Shown here in pieces: positions 28,496 through 37,768 of a stretch of 64,000 nucleotides of DNA. Under the pieces are notes generated by a model. It made no database searches. It had not been told where the DNA came from and worked only from the letters and a program-made list of their open reading frames with translations. The stretch comes from Bacteroidota bacterium (GTDB lineage: Bacteria; Bacteroidota; Bacteroidia; AKYH767-A; OLB10): positions 62,001-126,000 of the forward strand of contig JADKDR010000004.1 in assembly GCA_016714535.1 (NCBI GenBank). Reading direction: 5' to 3'. The position numbers and the translations under genes were made by a program. Position 1 is the first letter of the stretch. Each line of letters opens with the position of its first letter.

Positions 28496-29430
28496 TTGAT
28501 GTCAAATTTATGCCTGTAATGGCGAATGTATTTGATGGCCATGATAGCCGTGGCAATAAAATATATCATGGCAAAATAGCCCGATCCAAATCCAGTGGTA
28601 TTTACGATAATAAAGGTTGTGCCTGCATAGGCATATAGTACAACAAATACATACATGACAAAAGATTTTAACTGTAAAGCTAGGCGAAACGAAAAATACA
28701 AAACAGCTAACAGGATTAGGAACCAAAGCAAATGCAGGCTTAAATTGCTTAACGCTATAAGCGATATGGATACCAGGTGAAAACCAAAGGTGTAATATGA
28801 AAAAGAAAAATGAGCAAAGAAAAGTTTTCGATGATGGAAATAACCTGTTACAAACAAACCCAAACCAAGAGCAATAGCGCTGTAAAAAACCGCTTCGTGC
28901 TGAAACGGAAATAAGAGGTAACCTGTTACCAGTACAAATTTAATTCCGATAGAAGCTGCAACGTTTGATATAGCAATGCAGAGCACTGCAACATCATCAA
29001 AATAATATGCAAGTATTGCTTGAAAAAATGCCGGTACCAGGAAAGCCATCCAATGCAAATTTCCAAACACTCCAAATTGATATTGCATATAAGCTACTGC
29101 AATAGACAACAGCACTGCACTTGACGAAAGCAAATAATCATACCATAAAGTGGTTTCATACTTTGTCCGCTTTACAAAACAAATAAACAAACCCATTAAA
29201 CACATAGAAAACAATGCAATTAGTAGTGCCAGATGGCCTATCTGCTCAAAATGCTTGTATATAAGTATACTTACAGCTCCTAAAACTGCGCTACTGCCGG
29301 TATATAGCAACATAGACACGGGAGTATAAATGGACCCTGGCCTGGTTTTTTCGCATGCTTCAATATGCTGCAGCAATTCAGGCTTTACTAAATCTGCAAT
29401 AACAAGCTCTTTGATAGGTGACTTTGGCAT
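28492..29430 (-). CDS. Multi-pass inner-membrane protein, DUF2157-like
   Basis: 312 aa. A soluble N-terminus of about 40 residues ('IKELVIADLVKPELLQHIEA') precedes eight or nine membrane helices. This shape is typical of DUF2157 proteins. It overlaps the downstream membrane gene by four bases and is divergent from the TolC-like gene. Function unknown. Confidence 0.6.
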   Translation of the reverse strand: MPKSPIKELVIADLVKPELLQHIEACEKTRPGSIYTPVSMLLYTGSSAVLGAVSILIYKHFEQIGHLALLIALFSMCLMGLFICFVKRTKYETTLWYDYLLSSSAVLLSIAVAYMQYQFGVFGNLHWMAFLVPAFFQAILAYYFDDVAVLCIAISNVAASIGIKFVLVTGYLLFPFQHEAVFYSAIALGLGLFVTGYFHHRKLFFAHFSFSYYTFGFHLVSISLIALSNLSLHLLWFLILLAVLYFSFRLALQLKSFVMYVFVVLYAYAGTTFIIVNTTGFGSGYFAMIYFIATAIMAIKYIRHYRHKFDIK

Positions 29431-29439
29431 CTTATATTT

Positions 29440-29447
29440 TATCTTTG
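29440..29447 (+). promoter_or_regulatory. Possible -7 element upstream of the efflux operon
   Basis: TATCTTTG matches TAnnTTTG, about 100 bp before the TolC-like ATG. The -33 TTTG is not at the expected 19-21 bp spacing. Confidence 0.3.
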
Positions 29448-29545
29448 TAACAATATTAACGAGTTAGATTCTAATACTTTAACAAAGGTAGCGATGGAGT
29501 TTGCAGATTTGCATACTTTTATCCACCATATTCAAAATTTTTCTA

Positions 29546-30967
29546 ATGAAATCACTAAAGCTGACCATAGTTTTTTTCTTACTATCCATAGTTTTTGCGC
29601 AAGCGCAAAAATGGAGTTTGAAAGAATGCATAGAATATGCACTAAATAATAATTTGACCATACAGCAATCTGCCCTTAACGCTGAACTAACACATCTGCA
29701 ATTAAAGCAAAATAAATTTAACCTGCTGCCTACCGTTAACGGACAGGCAGGTCAGAACAATAATTTTGGTCGAACAGTAGATCCCTTTACAAATCAATTT
29801 ACAACGCAGGAAATAAATTCCATGCAGCTAAATATCAATGCAGGACTCACCCTCTTTAATGGGTTGCAATTGCAAAATGCAATTGCCCAAAGCAAACTTG
29901 ATTATAAAGCCGGCAAACAAGATTTGGAAAAGGTAATTAACGATATATCGTTGGCAGTGGCCACAGCATACTTACAATCGCTTTTTGCTATGGAGCAAAA
30001 AAAGGCAACCGAATTGCGCTTACAATCCTCTTCGAAACAAGAGGAATTTATTAAGAAGCAAGTACTTGCGGGAGTTTTGCCTGAGGGTAGTTTGTATGAT
30101 ATAAATGCGCAAGTAGCTACCGAAGAGTTGGCAGTATTAAATGCAGGCAACCAGGTAATACAGTCACTGTTAACATTACGGCAATTGATGAATCTGGATA
30201 GTGCAGAAACAGAATTTAATATCATTGTTCCTGATCTTGCTCTGCCCGACCAATCGATCGCAAATTACACGGCACAACAAATCTATATAAATGCTTTGCG
30301 AGTTCAACCCGATGTGCAAAGTGCAGAAACTCGAGTGCTTAGTGCCCGCAAAGGCACTGCCATTGCAGTAGGAAGATTGTCGCCACAAATAAGTATGTTT
30401 GGGGCTCTTGGTACTGGTTATTCGAGTGCCTTACGCGCCTTAGATGGCACTCCGTTGCTCAAAGGGTTTTTGCCAAATGGTGATGTTACCTCAACTGGCG
30501 ACCTTGTTCTTAGTCCCGATTTTGATGTCAAATTAAAAGGTGTTTCCATATCCAATCAATTCGATCAAAACTTTAACAAGTCGTTTGGTTTTAGTTTACA
30601 GTTACCTATTTTTAATGGGTTGAGCACACAAAATAGTATCAAACGAGCAAAATTAAGTGTAAAGCAATCGGAGCTAAATCTTACTACAGTTCAGAATAAT
30701 CTTTTTAAAAATATACAACAAGCTGTTACAGATGTAAAAGCAGCTCAATCGCGTTATGATGCAGCACAAAAATCTGCCAATGCTAACAAGCTTGCCTATA
30801 ACTATGCAGATAAGAGATTTATAGCCGGCCTGGCAACTTCGCTCGATTTTTTGAATGCAAAAAACAATCTTGCACGTGCAGATTCAGAATTGCTCCAGGC
30901 GCGGTTCGATTTGATTTTTAAAATCAAAGTTCTGGAATTTTATAACGGAAACAAACTAACTCTTTAA
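29546..30967 (+). CDS. TolC-family outer-membrane efflux protein
   Basis: 473 aa from the ATG at 29546. I prefer this start over the one 15 codons upstream because it puts a normal signal peptide ('MKSLKLTIVFFLLSIVFAQA') at the N-terminus. The sequence shows two halves with long amphipathic helices and the usual opening 'WSLKECIEYALNNNLTIQQ'. It forms a trimeric outer-membrane/periplasmic duct. The adaptor gene follows after 22 bp. No inner-membrane pump (RND or MacB) is encoded in the window. Confidence 0.9.
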   Translation: MKSLKLTIVFFLLSIVFAQAQKWSLKECIEYALNNNLTIQQSALNAELTHLQLKQNKFNLLPTVNGQAGQNNNFGRTVDPFTNQFTTQEINSMQLNINAGLTLFNGLQLQNAIAQSKLDYKAGKQDLEKVINDISLAVATAYLQSLFAMEQKKATELRLQSSSKQEEFIKKQVLAGVLPEGSLYDINAQVATEELAVLNAGNQVIQSLLTLRQLMNLDSAETEFNIIVPDLALPDQSIANYTAQQIYINALRVQPDVQSAETRVLSARKGTAIAVGRLSPQISMFGALGTGYSSALRALDGTPLLKGFLPNGDVTSTGDLVLSPDFDVKLKGVSISNQFDQNFNKSFGFSLQLPIFNGLSTQNSIKRAKLSVKQSELNLTTVQNNLFKNIQQAVTDVKAAQSRYDAAQKSANANKLAYNYADKRFIAGLATSLDFLNAKNNLARADSELLQARFDLIFKIKVLEFYNGNKLTL

Positions 30968-30989
30968 CTATATATAATAGCACAATCGT

Positions 30990-32378
30990 ATGAAAAACAA
31001 ATGGATGATATTAGGAATCATAGTTGTAGTGGTATTACTTACAGCTGTGATAGCCAAAAAATCAGGATGGATTGGAGATAGTGGCAAAAAGAAAGTTGCG
31101 GTAGCAGAAGTAGAACGCAGAACAATTGTACAACTGGTATCGGCTAGTGGAAAAGTGCAACCAGAAACCGAATTGAAAATAAGTTCAGATGTATCGGGAG
31201 AGATTGTTGATCTTGCTATTAAAGAAGGACAGGTTGTAAAAAAAGGAGATTTACTGGCAAAGATAAAACCAGATATCTATGCTAGCGATTTGGATCGTGC
31301 GCGTGCATCACTTAATACAAGCATAAGCGGATTGGCAGGAAGCAAGTCGCGTCTGGAGCAGGCACAGTCTCAAGCCGAAAGAGCCAAAACTGCATATAAC
31401 CGAGCCAAGCAATTATATGATGACAAAGTAATATCACAACAGGATTTTGAAACCTCACGTTCTGCTTACGAAGTTGCCAAGGCCGAAGTGGATGCTGCCA
31501 ATCAAAATATACGTGGAAGTGCATTTGGAATTGAAAGTGCCAACGCTACAGTAAAACAGGCGCAGGAAAACTTAAATAAAACAGCCATCTATGCTCCTGT
31601 AGATGGAACCATTTCATCGCTTAGTAAACGTAAAGGTGAACGTGTTGTGGGAACCAATATGATGGATGGTACCGAAATTATGCGCCTTGCAAATCTAAAT
31701 GAAATGGAAGTAGTTGCAGATGTAAGCGAGTCTGACATTATACGAGTGCACCTTAATGATACTGCTGAAATAGAAATAGACGCATACAACGACCGAACGT
31801 TTACAGGTATCGTTACAGAAATTGCGAATACAGCCACCTCCAACATGCTTACACAAAGTACCGATCAGGTTACTAATTATACGGTAAAGATTCGCATTCT
31901 ACGCTCATCCTACGAGGACTTGATTCCAAAAGACAATCCAGATATGAGCCCATTTAGACCAGGCATGTCGGCTTCGGTAGATGTCAGAACTACCAAGGTC
32001 CTTGATGTATTATCTGTACCTATACAATGTGTTACCACACGCGATACCACTAAGGATAAAAAAGTAGATTCTAAAAAATTCTCTGTAAAAATTGGAAACG
32101 ATAATAAGGATAAGAAAAAAGAAAATGACAATTCATCTTCTACCGATGATGAAAAAAATATTGTTGAGTGTATCTATATCATTAAAGAAAATAAGGCTGA
32201 GCGTGTCTTGGTAAAAACCGGAATACAAGACAATAATTATATTGAAATAAAATCAGGCTTAACAGGCAAAGAAAAAGTAATCACCAAACCCTATGTCACC
32301 ATTTCAAAGCTTCTTGAAAATGGAGATGACATTGAAGTGGTTGATGAAAAGGAACTTTTTGAAGGCGAGGAAAAATAA
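30990..32378 (+). CDS. Efflux periplasmic adaptor (HlyD/MacA-type membrane-fusion protein)
   Basis: 462 aa. An N-terminal membrane anchor (about 5-22) is followed by a lipoyl-like half-motif ('GKVQPETELKISSDVSGEIV'), a helical hairpin (about 95-190), the second lipoyl half ('TAIYAPVDGTISSLSKRKGE') and beta-barrel domains. A Lys/Asp-rich insert lies at about 350-390. It connects an inner-membrane transporter to the TolC-like duct encoded upstream. A MacB-type ABC transporter would be the usual partner, but none follows; thiL comes next. Confidence 0.9.
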   Translation: MKNKWMILGIIVVVVLLTAVIAKKSGWIGDSGKKKVAVAEVERRTIVQLVSASGKVQPETELKISSDVSGEIVDLAIKEGQVVKKGDLLAKIKPDIYASDLDRARASLNTSISGLAGSKSRLEQAQSQAERAKTAYNRAKQLYDDKVISQQDFETSRSAYEVAKAEVDAANQNIRGSAFGIESANATVKQAQENLNKTAIYAPVDGTISSLSKRKGERVVGTNMMDGTEIMRLANLNEMEVVADVSESDIIRVHLNDTAEIEIDAYNDRTFTGIVTEIANTATSNMLTQSTDQVTNYTVKIRILRSSYEDLIPKDNPDMSPFRPGMSASVDVRTTKVLDVLSVPIQCVTTRDTTKDKKVDSKKFSVKIGNDNKDKKKENDNSSSTDDEKNIVECIYIIKENKAERVLVKTGIQDNNYIEIKSGLTGKEKVITKPYVTISKLLENGDDIEVVDEKELFEGEEK

Positions 32379-32476
32379 TTCCAGCCCCTGCAATTAGACT
32401 AATTTTATATTAATAAAGACGGAGGTCCATACGTTTTGATTATGAATAAAAATAATAATCATGGGCTAACTATTAT

Positions 32477-32488
32477 TAACTTTGCTCC
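32477..32488 (+). promoter_or_regulatory. -7 element (TAACTTTG) four bases before the thiL start
   Basis: TAACTTTG at 32477-32484 is followed by CTCC and the ATG. The layout is the same as upstream of tatD (TTTG-CACC-ATG). No -33 TTTG at the expected spacing. Confidence 0.35.
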
Positions 32489-33541
32489 ATGTTTGAAAAT
32501 ACTGATAATCGAACCGAATTAAGCTCGCTTGGCGAATTTGGACTAATAGAACTGCTGGCTAAATCTGTTCAACTATATAACAAAGAAGTAATCAAGGGAA
32601 TTGGAGATGATGCTGCAGTGCTTGATTTAAAAACTTCTGAAACAGTAATTACAACCGACATGTTAACGGAGGGTATTCACTTCGACTTGAGTTATACTCC
32701 ACTAAGACACTTGGGCTACAAAGCAGTTGCCATAAATATTTCGGACTTATGTGCTATGAATGCTACACCTTTGGCAATAACTGTAAGCTTTGCAATCAGC
32801 AATCGCTTTTCGGTAGAGGCAGTTGAAGAATTATATGCGGGAATGATGCTTGCCTGCGAGCGTTATAAAGTTGATATTGTAGGAGGAGACACGGTAAGTT
32901 CTGCAGGTGGCTTAACTATAAGTATTACTGCCATTGGTCAATGTAAAAAAGAGAAAATAATTTATCGTCATGGAGCCGCTGAAAAAGACTTAATCTGTGT
33001 AACAGGTGATGTAGGAGCAGCTTATCTTGGTTTACAATTATTAAAACGGGAGAAACAAATTTTTCTCGAAAACCCTAAAATTCAACCCGACCTAAGCGGG
33101 AACGATTATTGTCTGGAGCGCCAATTAAAACCCGAAGCCAGGATTGATATCATTCAAAAATTTGGTGAGGTAGGTATTCACCCATCCTCTATGATTGATA
33201 TCAGCGATGGCCTTGCCTCTGAGTTGTTTCACCTTTGCAAGCAATCAAATGTGGGTTGCCGCGTGTACGAAGAAAAAATTCCAATTGACGTGAAAGCGGC
33301 AGAGCTTGCCGAAGAACTCAACCTAAACCCTATTACTTGTGCGTTTAATGGTGGCGAAGATTATGAGTTGCTTTTTACTGCTCCTATATCACAATATGAA
33401 TTAATAAAAAGTGTAAGCGACATTAGCATTATCGGACATATTACAGAACCTATTACCGGCTTGTATATGGTTGACCGAGGCAATCAAGAAATTCAATTGC
33501 GCGCACAAGGGTGGAGTGCTTTTGATGTGCATAATAATTAA
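32489..33541 (+). CDS. thiL: Thiamine-monophosphate kinase
   Basis: 350 aa. PurM/ThiL-type motifs: 'GIGDDAAVL', 'TTDMLTEGIHFDL', 'VGGDTVSS', 'DISDGLASE' and 'FNGGEDYELLF'. It makes thiamine diphosphate from thiamine monophosphate and ATP in the cytosol. Preceded by a 110-bp spacer, so likely its own transcription unit. Confidence 0.95.
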   Translation: MFENTDNRTELSSLGEFGLIELLAKSVQLYNKEVIKGIGDDAAVLDLKTSETVITTDMLTEGIHFDLSYTPLRHLGYKAVAINISDLCAMNATPLAITVSFAISNRFSVEAVEELYAGMMLACERYKVDIVGGDTVSSAGGLTISITAIGQCKKEKIIYRHGAAEKDLICVTGDVGAAYLGLQLLKREKQIFLENPKIQPDLSGNDYCLERQLKPEARIDIIQKFGEVGIHPSSMIDISDGLASELFHLCKQSNVGCRVYEEKIPIDVKAAELAEELNLNPITCAFNGGEDYELLFTAPISQYELIKSVSDISIIGHITEPITGLYMVDRGNQEIQLRAQGWSAFDVHNN

Positions 33542-33573
33542 GAAGCAAATACGGTCGTAATTTCTTTTTCAAG

Positions 33574-33657
33574 TGCCCGAGAGGAGAGTCGAACTCCTAC
33601 AGGTTTTACCCTACAGGCTTCTGAGACCTGCGCGTCTACCAATTTCGCCACCCGGGC
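33574..33657 (-). tRNA. tRNA-Leu (anticodon CAG)
   Basis: On the minus strand an 84-nt cloverleaf. The acceptor stem GCCCGGG/CTCGGGC closes; the D-arm region has GGCGAAATTGGTAGAC; the anticodon stem-loop is CAGGT-CTCAGAA-GCCTG with CAG at positions 34-36; a long class II variable arm follows; the T-arm is GGAGTTCGACTCC (TTCGA loop). The CCA end is not encoded. Confidence 0.95.
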
Positions 33658-33705
33658 TTGTGTGGCAAAGCTATATCATTTTTGCAAATTAATAATAAGA
33701 TAAGG

Positions 33706-36700
33706 CTACCTTAATAAGTTTATTTTTCCTGCAAACTCGTGCGCCTTGCCTCCTTTGGTGGTCACATTTATCTTGTAAACATAGGTGCCTTGTGGTGCGG
33801 GATTACCTGCCCAGTCGTTTCCATCCCATGGTTTATTAAATGAATCGCATTCGTAAACGATACCGCCCCATCGGTTATATATTATCATACTAAACGATTG
33901 CACCACAGCAACATAATTGCTTGTAAAAAACTCTTCATTCCTTCCATCTCCATTTGGCGTAAATGTGTTAGGTATAAATAATGGTGAAATAATTATTACT
34001 TCTTCCCGTGTATCCTGACATCCTATAATATTCGTTACCGTCAGTTGTACTCTATGCTCTCCAGCTTCTTTAAAATAATGTATCGGGTTCTGTTCAAACG
34101 ATGCCTCATCATCTCCAAAGTTCCAATACCATGCTACGGCATTTTTTGACAAATCATAAAACTCAATTTTGGGATCAAAAAATGAATTGATATTAGGGTT
34201 TGTTCCAAAAACTGCTTCAGGGTTAAGTGGAAAATCAACGTTTAGTAGAACACTGTCAACATCGCTGCATCCATTTGGGTTTATCACCGACAGGGTTATC
34301 AGATAATTTCCTTTTTGAATAAAATCAATAAGTGGGTTGGTACCAGTACTCGTTTTGCCATTACCAAAATTCCACTTCACCTTGGCACCCGGTAGTGGAT
34401 GATACATCATAGCAAATTGTACTCTTAATCCTTCGCATATAAGGCTGCTGTCCAGCAAAAATGCAGCATCAGGTGTTTCCAGTACTTCAACAGGTACAAT
34501 TTGCGATGTGTCTGTACAGCCGTTTGTGTTAACTACCGTTACATACAGGTTAGACGTGTTGCTGATAACTACCGACTGGCTTATGCTGCCATTACTCCAT
34601 AAATATTGTGTGCCCAAATTTGCAGATAAAGTAACCGTTTCGCCATTGCAAAATGTGAGCGGACCACTTGGCGTAATGTTTGCCACCGCTTGAAGAACTT
34701 GAAGGTTAAAAACTGCGGATGTGTTTGTACACCCAAAAAGGCTAGTAACTGTTACTATATATGCTCCTGCACTACTGGTTGCTGTTGTCTGGCTGGTACT
34801 TCCGTTTGACCATTGATAGCTTGCAAAGCTTCCGGTACTAAGTGTTGTGTTTAGCCCTTCGCATATCGCAGTATCGCCAGTTATTAATGGCAAGGGTAAT
34901 GGATGTACTATCAGCGACCAGGAGGTAGTAGCTGTGCAACCATTATTATCTTTAACAGTAACGGTATATGCACTTTGCATTGTGGCACTTATTGTGGATG
35001 TAAGTGCCCCTGTTGACCATAAATAAGCACTATAAGCACCGGTGCTCAATGATGCCACTTGGCCATCGCAAATGGAAGTAGGCCCCGTTATTAACGGCAC
35101 AGGTAACTGATTTACGGTTACCGGAATATTAGTGGTTGCGCTACATCCATTACTATCTGTAATAGTGACTGTATACGTTCCCGATGTAGAAGTGCTTATT
35201 GAAGAAGTGCTTGCCTGATTGCTCCATATATACTGATTCATTCCCGGAGTTGCTGTTAATACGGTGGTGTCTCCAAAACAAATTACCACGTTCCCTGTAA
35301 TAGAGGGCAACGGGTTGGGGTTAACAATTAAATTATGCGAAACCGAAGCAGTGCATCCGTTTGTTGCCGTTACGGTCACGGTATACGTTCCAGTAGAATT
35401 TAAAGTAACAGCCTGTGTAGTCAATCCATTCGACCATTGATAAATCGGAAAGATGCTGTTTGCTTGTACCACTGCACTATTGCCTTGACATATTACTGCC
35501 GGGCCGGTAACCCCCGGCATCGGGTTAGGCAATATAGTTGTAGAAGCAGTTGTGCTGCCCGTACAACCATTCCATGCCGTTACGGTTACGGTATAGATTC
35601 CTTGTGTTTGTGTGCCAATGTATTGGGTAGACTGCCCGGACGACCATAGATAACTTGCATACGTGCCGCCTGCATTCAAACTAATCGTATTGCCTGCACA
35701 AGCACTGAGGGTTCCTGTTATTGCAGGTACAGGAACTGGCAAGACCTGTAAGCTGAACGATGCTGTTGCCGTACAACCATTCAAGTCAGTTACGGTGAGT
35801 GTATATGTTCCTGCAACACTGGAATTTAGAATAGGACTGGTATTTCCGGTATTCCACAGGTATGAACTAAATCCTGGGCTTGAAGAGATCTGTGCGCTCC
35901 CGCCATTACATATAGATGGCGGACCTGAAATTACAGGAACGGCTGCTGTATTAATGTTTATAGTATGCGAGTCGGTGCCCGTGCATCCATTTGCATCAGT
36001 TACGGTAACGGTATAACTTGAAGAGCCACTTACACTTATTGATGCAGCTGTTGCTCCGTTACTCCATAGATAATTGCTAAACGATCCACCATTTAATATA
36101 ACTGGGGTACCTAAACATCCATTTGCAGGTCCGGTTATTAATGGTGTGGGCAGGGAATTCAATAAAACTGTTGAGACAGCCGTTCCAGTGCATCCGTTGC
36201 TATTAGTAACAGTAACCGTATATGTTCCTGCAACTGCTGTAGTTAAGGACTGTGTAGTTGTACCATTACTCCAAATATAACTTATTCCAGCATTGGCTAG
36301 CAAACTTGTCTGGCTTCCACTGCAAACTGATGTGTTACCCGAAATTGATGCCGTTGCACTATTCAAACTTACATTTACAGGAGGACTTTGAGCGGTGCAG
36401 CCCGGCCCATAAGTAACTATTACAGTATATGCTCCAGCCGAATTAACCAATATCGCTTGCGTTGTTGCCCCGTTACTCCATAGATAAGACTGCCCATTGT
36501 TAGTTGTAAGTTGTACACTTCCTCCGGGACAAAAACTCAATGGGCCATTGGCATTGATAGAGGCGTTATTGGCAATAGGGGCTACATATACACTGGTCGA
36601 ACTTGCGCCACAAGCCAACGTTGAATCATAAGCGGTATATTGATTCACACTACCTAGTTGAGGCACCACAACATTTATGGTTTGGGTTGTAGCGCCTGTG

Positions 36701-37608
36701 CTCCAAATATAATTGCTCAAATTATTTAAACTTAAGGTAACAATAGAACCAGGGCAAGCAAATACTGTATCATTATCGGGAACTTCCGCATTGTTTACAT
36801 ACAATGCTAATTGACTGTAACTTGTAAAACTTCCTCCTTCTATAAATACAGCACTATTATAATTCTCATCCCCTACATCGGCAATAGCAATTTTAATGTG
36901 ATAAGTCAGGCAAGGAGTAATGTATGCTTTTGCCTTTAGCACCGTTGTAAGACCGTCCATATAAAAACTTGCACCTCCGTCATTATCAATATAGTATGCA
37001 CAATTGGTGCATGGACCGGTAGAGGCGCCATTCGAAAAACCATTATTTACATTATTAATTGCAACCGGAATAGCTGTATTTGGTAATAATGCTATGTTTT
37101 GCAAGCCAACAATACCGGGACCGCTAATAAAAAAAGCAAACACATCATTGAAAGGTGTATTTACATATTCATTGTATTCTTCTGAACTAAATATATACTT
37201 AAATTCTACCGAGTCGGAAGGTGCTGCAAAATCAAATTCCAAAATTGCCGCATCGTACGTAGGCGAAGCTATATTATCAAGGTCATTATCTCCTGGTTCA
37301 TTTAGTATATCATCAGCAAACACATTTGCATTTCCTGTTTGATTGGCATCACCAGTGCTAATCGTAATGCCGGCCGTCATTCCAAGATTTGAACCGGTAG
37401 CAGTAAATGTTCCGCAACTAATTGGATTCCCGTTATACGTAACATTACTTACTGTTACACCACCACCTAAAATACTATTAACTAATTGCTGCGGGGTAAC
37501 TCCCGCAGTAACCGTTAATTGTGCTAACCCTGTCGTGCTTGTTAATAACAATACCAGCAGGATTATTAAATTTGATTTTCCTTTTTTAAGAGAGAGTTGC
37601 ATCGACAA
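33706..37608 (-). CDS. Choice-of-anchor-L adhesin with 11 Ig-like modules, PKD and T9SS type B sorting domain
   Basis: 1,300 aa. Signal peptide (about 1-29); choice-of-anchor-L domain (about 30-275) with 'DAAILEFDFAAPSDSVEFKY' and 'FSSEEYNEYVNTPFNDVFAF'; eleven Ig-like modules of about 75 residues of the type 'ITGPxSICxG..SYLWSNGATT..GTYTVTVTDxNGCT'; two PKD-like modules ('KWNFGNGKTSTG', 'WYWNFGDDEASFEQNP'); a gliding-motility-type C-terminal domain ('FTPNGDGRNEEFF'..'IYNRWG'..'PQGTYVYKI'). Type B cargo is exported by T9SS and usually needs a PorP/SprF-like partner, which is not in the window. Frame is unbroken. Likely a surface adhesin. Confidence 0.85.
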   Translation of the reverse strand: MSMQLSLKKGKSNLIILLVLLLTSTTGLAQLTVTAGVTPQQLVNSILGGGVTVSNVTYNGNPISCGTFTATGSNLGMTAGITISTGDANQTGNANVFADDILNEPGDNDLDNIASPTYDAAILEFDFAAPSDSVEFKYIFSSEEYNEYVNTPFNDVFAFFISGPGIVGLQNIALLPNTAIPVAINNVNNGFSNGASTGPCTNCAYYIDNDGGASFYMDGLTTVLKAKAYITPCLTYHIKIAIADVGDENYNSAVFIEGGSFTSYSQLALYVNNAEVPDNDTVFACPGSIVTLSLNNLSNYIWSTGATTQTINVVVPQLGSVNQYTAYDSTLACGASSTSVYVAPIANNASINANGPLSFCPGGSVQLTTNNGQSYLWSNGATTQAILVNSAGAYTVIVTYGPGCTAQSPPVNVSLNSATASISGNTSVCSGSQTSLLANAGISYIWSNGTTTQSLTTAVAGTYTVTVTNSNGCTGTAVSTVLLNSLPTPLITGPANGCLGTPVILNGGSFSNYLWSNGATAASISVSGSSSYTVTVTDANGCTGTDSHTININTAAVPVISGPPSICNGGSAQISSSPGFSSYLWNTGNTSPILNSSVAGTYTLTVTDLNGCTATASFSLQVLPVPVPAITGTLSACAGNTISLNAGGTYASYLWSSGQSTQYIGTQTQGIYTVTVTAWNGCTGSTTASTTILPNPMPGVTGPAVICQGNSAVVQANSIFPIYQWSNGLTTQAVTLNSTGTYTVTVTATNGCTASVSHNLIVNPNPLPSITGNVVICFGDTTVLTATPGMNQYIWSNQASTSSISTSTSGTYTVTITDSNGCSATTNIPVTVNQLPVPLITGPTSICDGQVASLSTGAYSAYLWSTGALTSTISATMQSAYTVTVKDNNGCTATTSWSLIVHPLPLPLITGDTAICEGLNTTLSTGSFASYQWSNGSTSQTTATSSAGAYIVTVTSLFGCTNTSAVFNLQVLQAVANITPSGPLTFCNGETVTLSANLGTQYLWSNGSISQSVVISNTSNLYVTVVNTNGCTDTSQIVPVEVLETPDAAFLLDSSLICEGLRVQFAMMYHPLPGAKVKWNFGNGKTSTGTNPLIDFIQKGNYLITLSVINPNGCSDVDSVLLNVDFPLNPEAVFGTNPNINSFFDPKIEFYDLSKNAVAWYWNFGDDEASFEQNPIHYFKEAGEHRVQLTVTNIIGCQDTREEVIIISPLFIPNTFTPNGDGRNEEFFTSNYVAVVQSFSMIIYNRWGGIVYECDSFNKPWDGNDWAGNPAPQGTYVYKINVTTKGGKAHEFAGKINLLR

Positions 37609-37651
37609 AACGATATCGTATTTTATAAACAGGGCAACTAATATGAGAAAA

Positions 37652-37682
37652 AAAACTTATGAATAGTAACTATTTTTCCAAA
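37652..37682 (-). promoter_or_regulatory. Promoter of the 1,300-aa adhesin gene
   Basis: On the minus strand TTTG (37682-37679), exactly 19 bases, then TAAGTTTT (37659-37652). This is one base off TAnnTTTG. It lies about 45 bp before the ATG. Confidence 0.55.
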
Positions 37683-37768
37683 ACGTAATGAAATCAGAAC
37701 AAACAGGTAAGATCGAATTCCCAATTTAACAATAATGCACGGTATTTCTTACCTTGGCAGGTGTAAAA

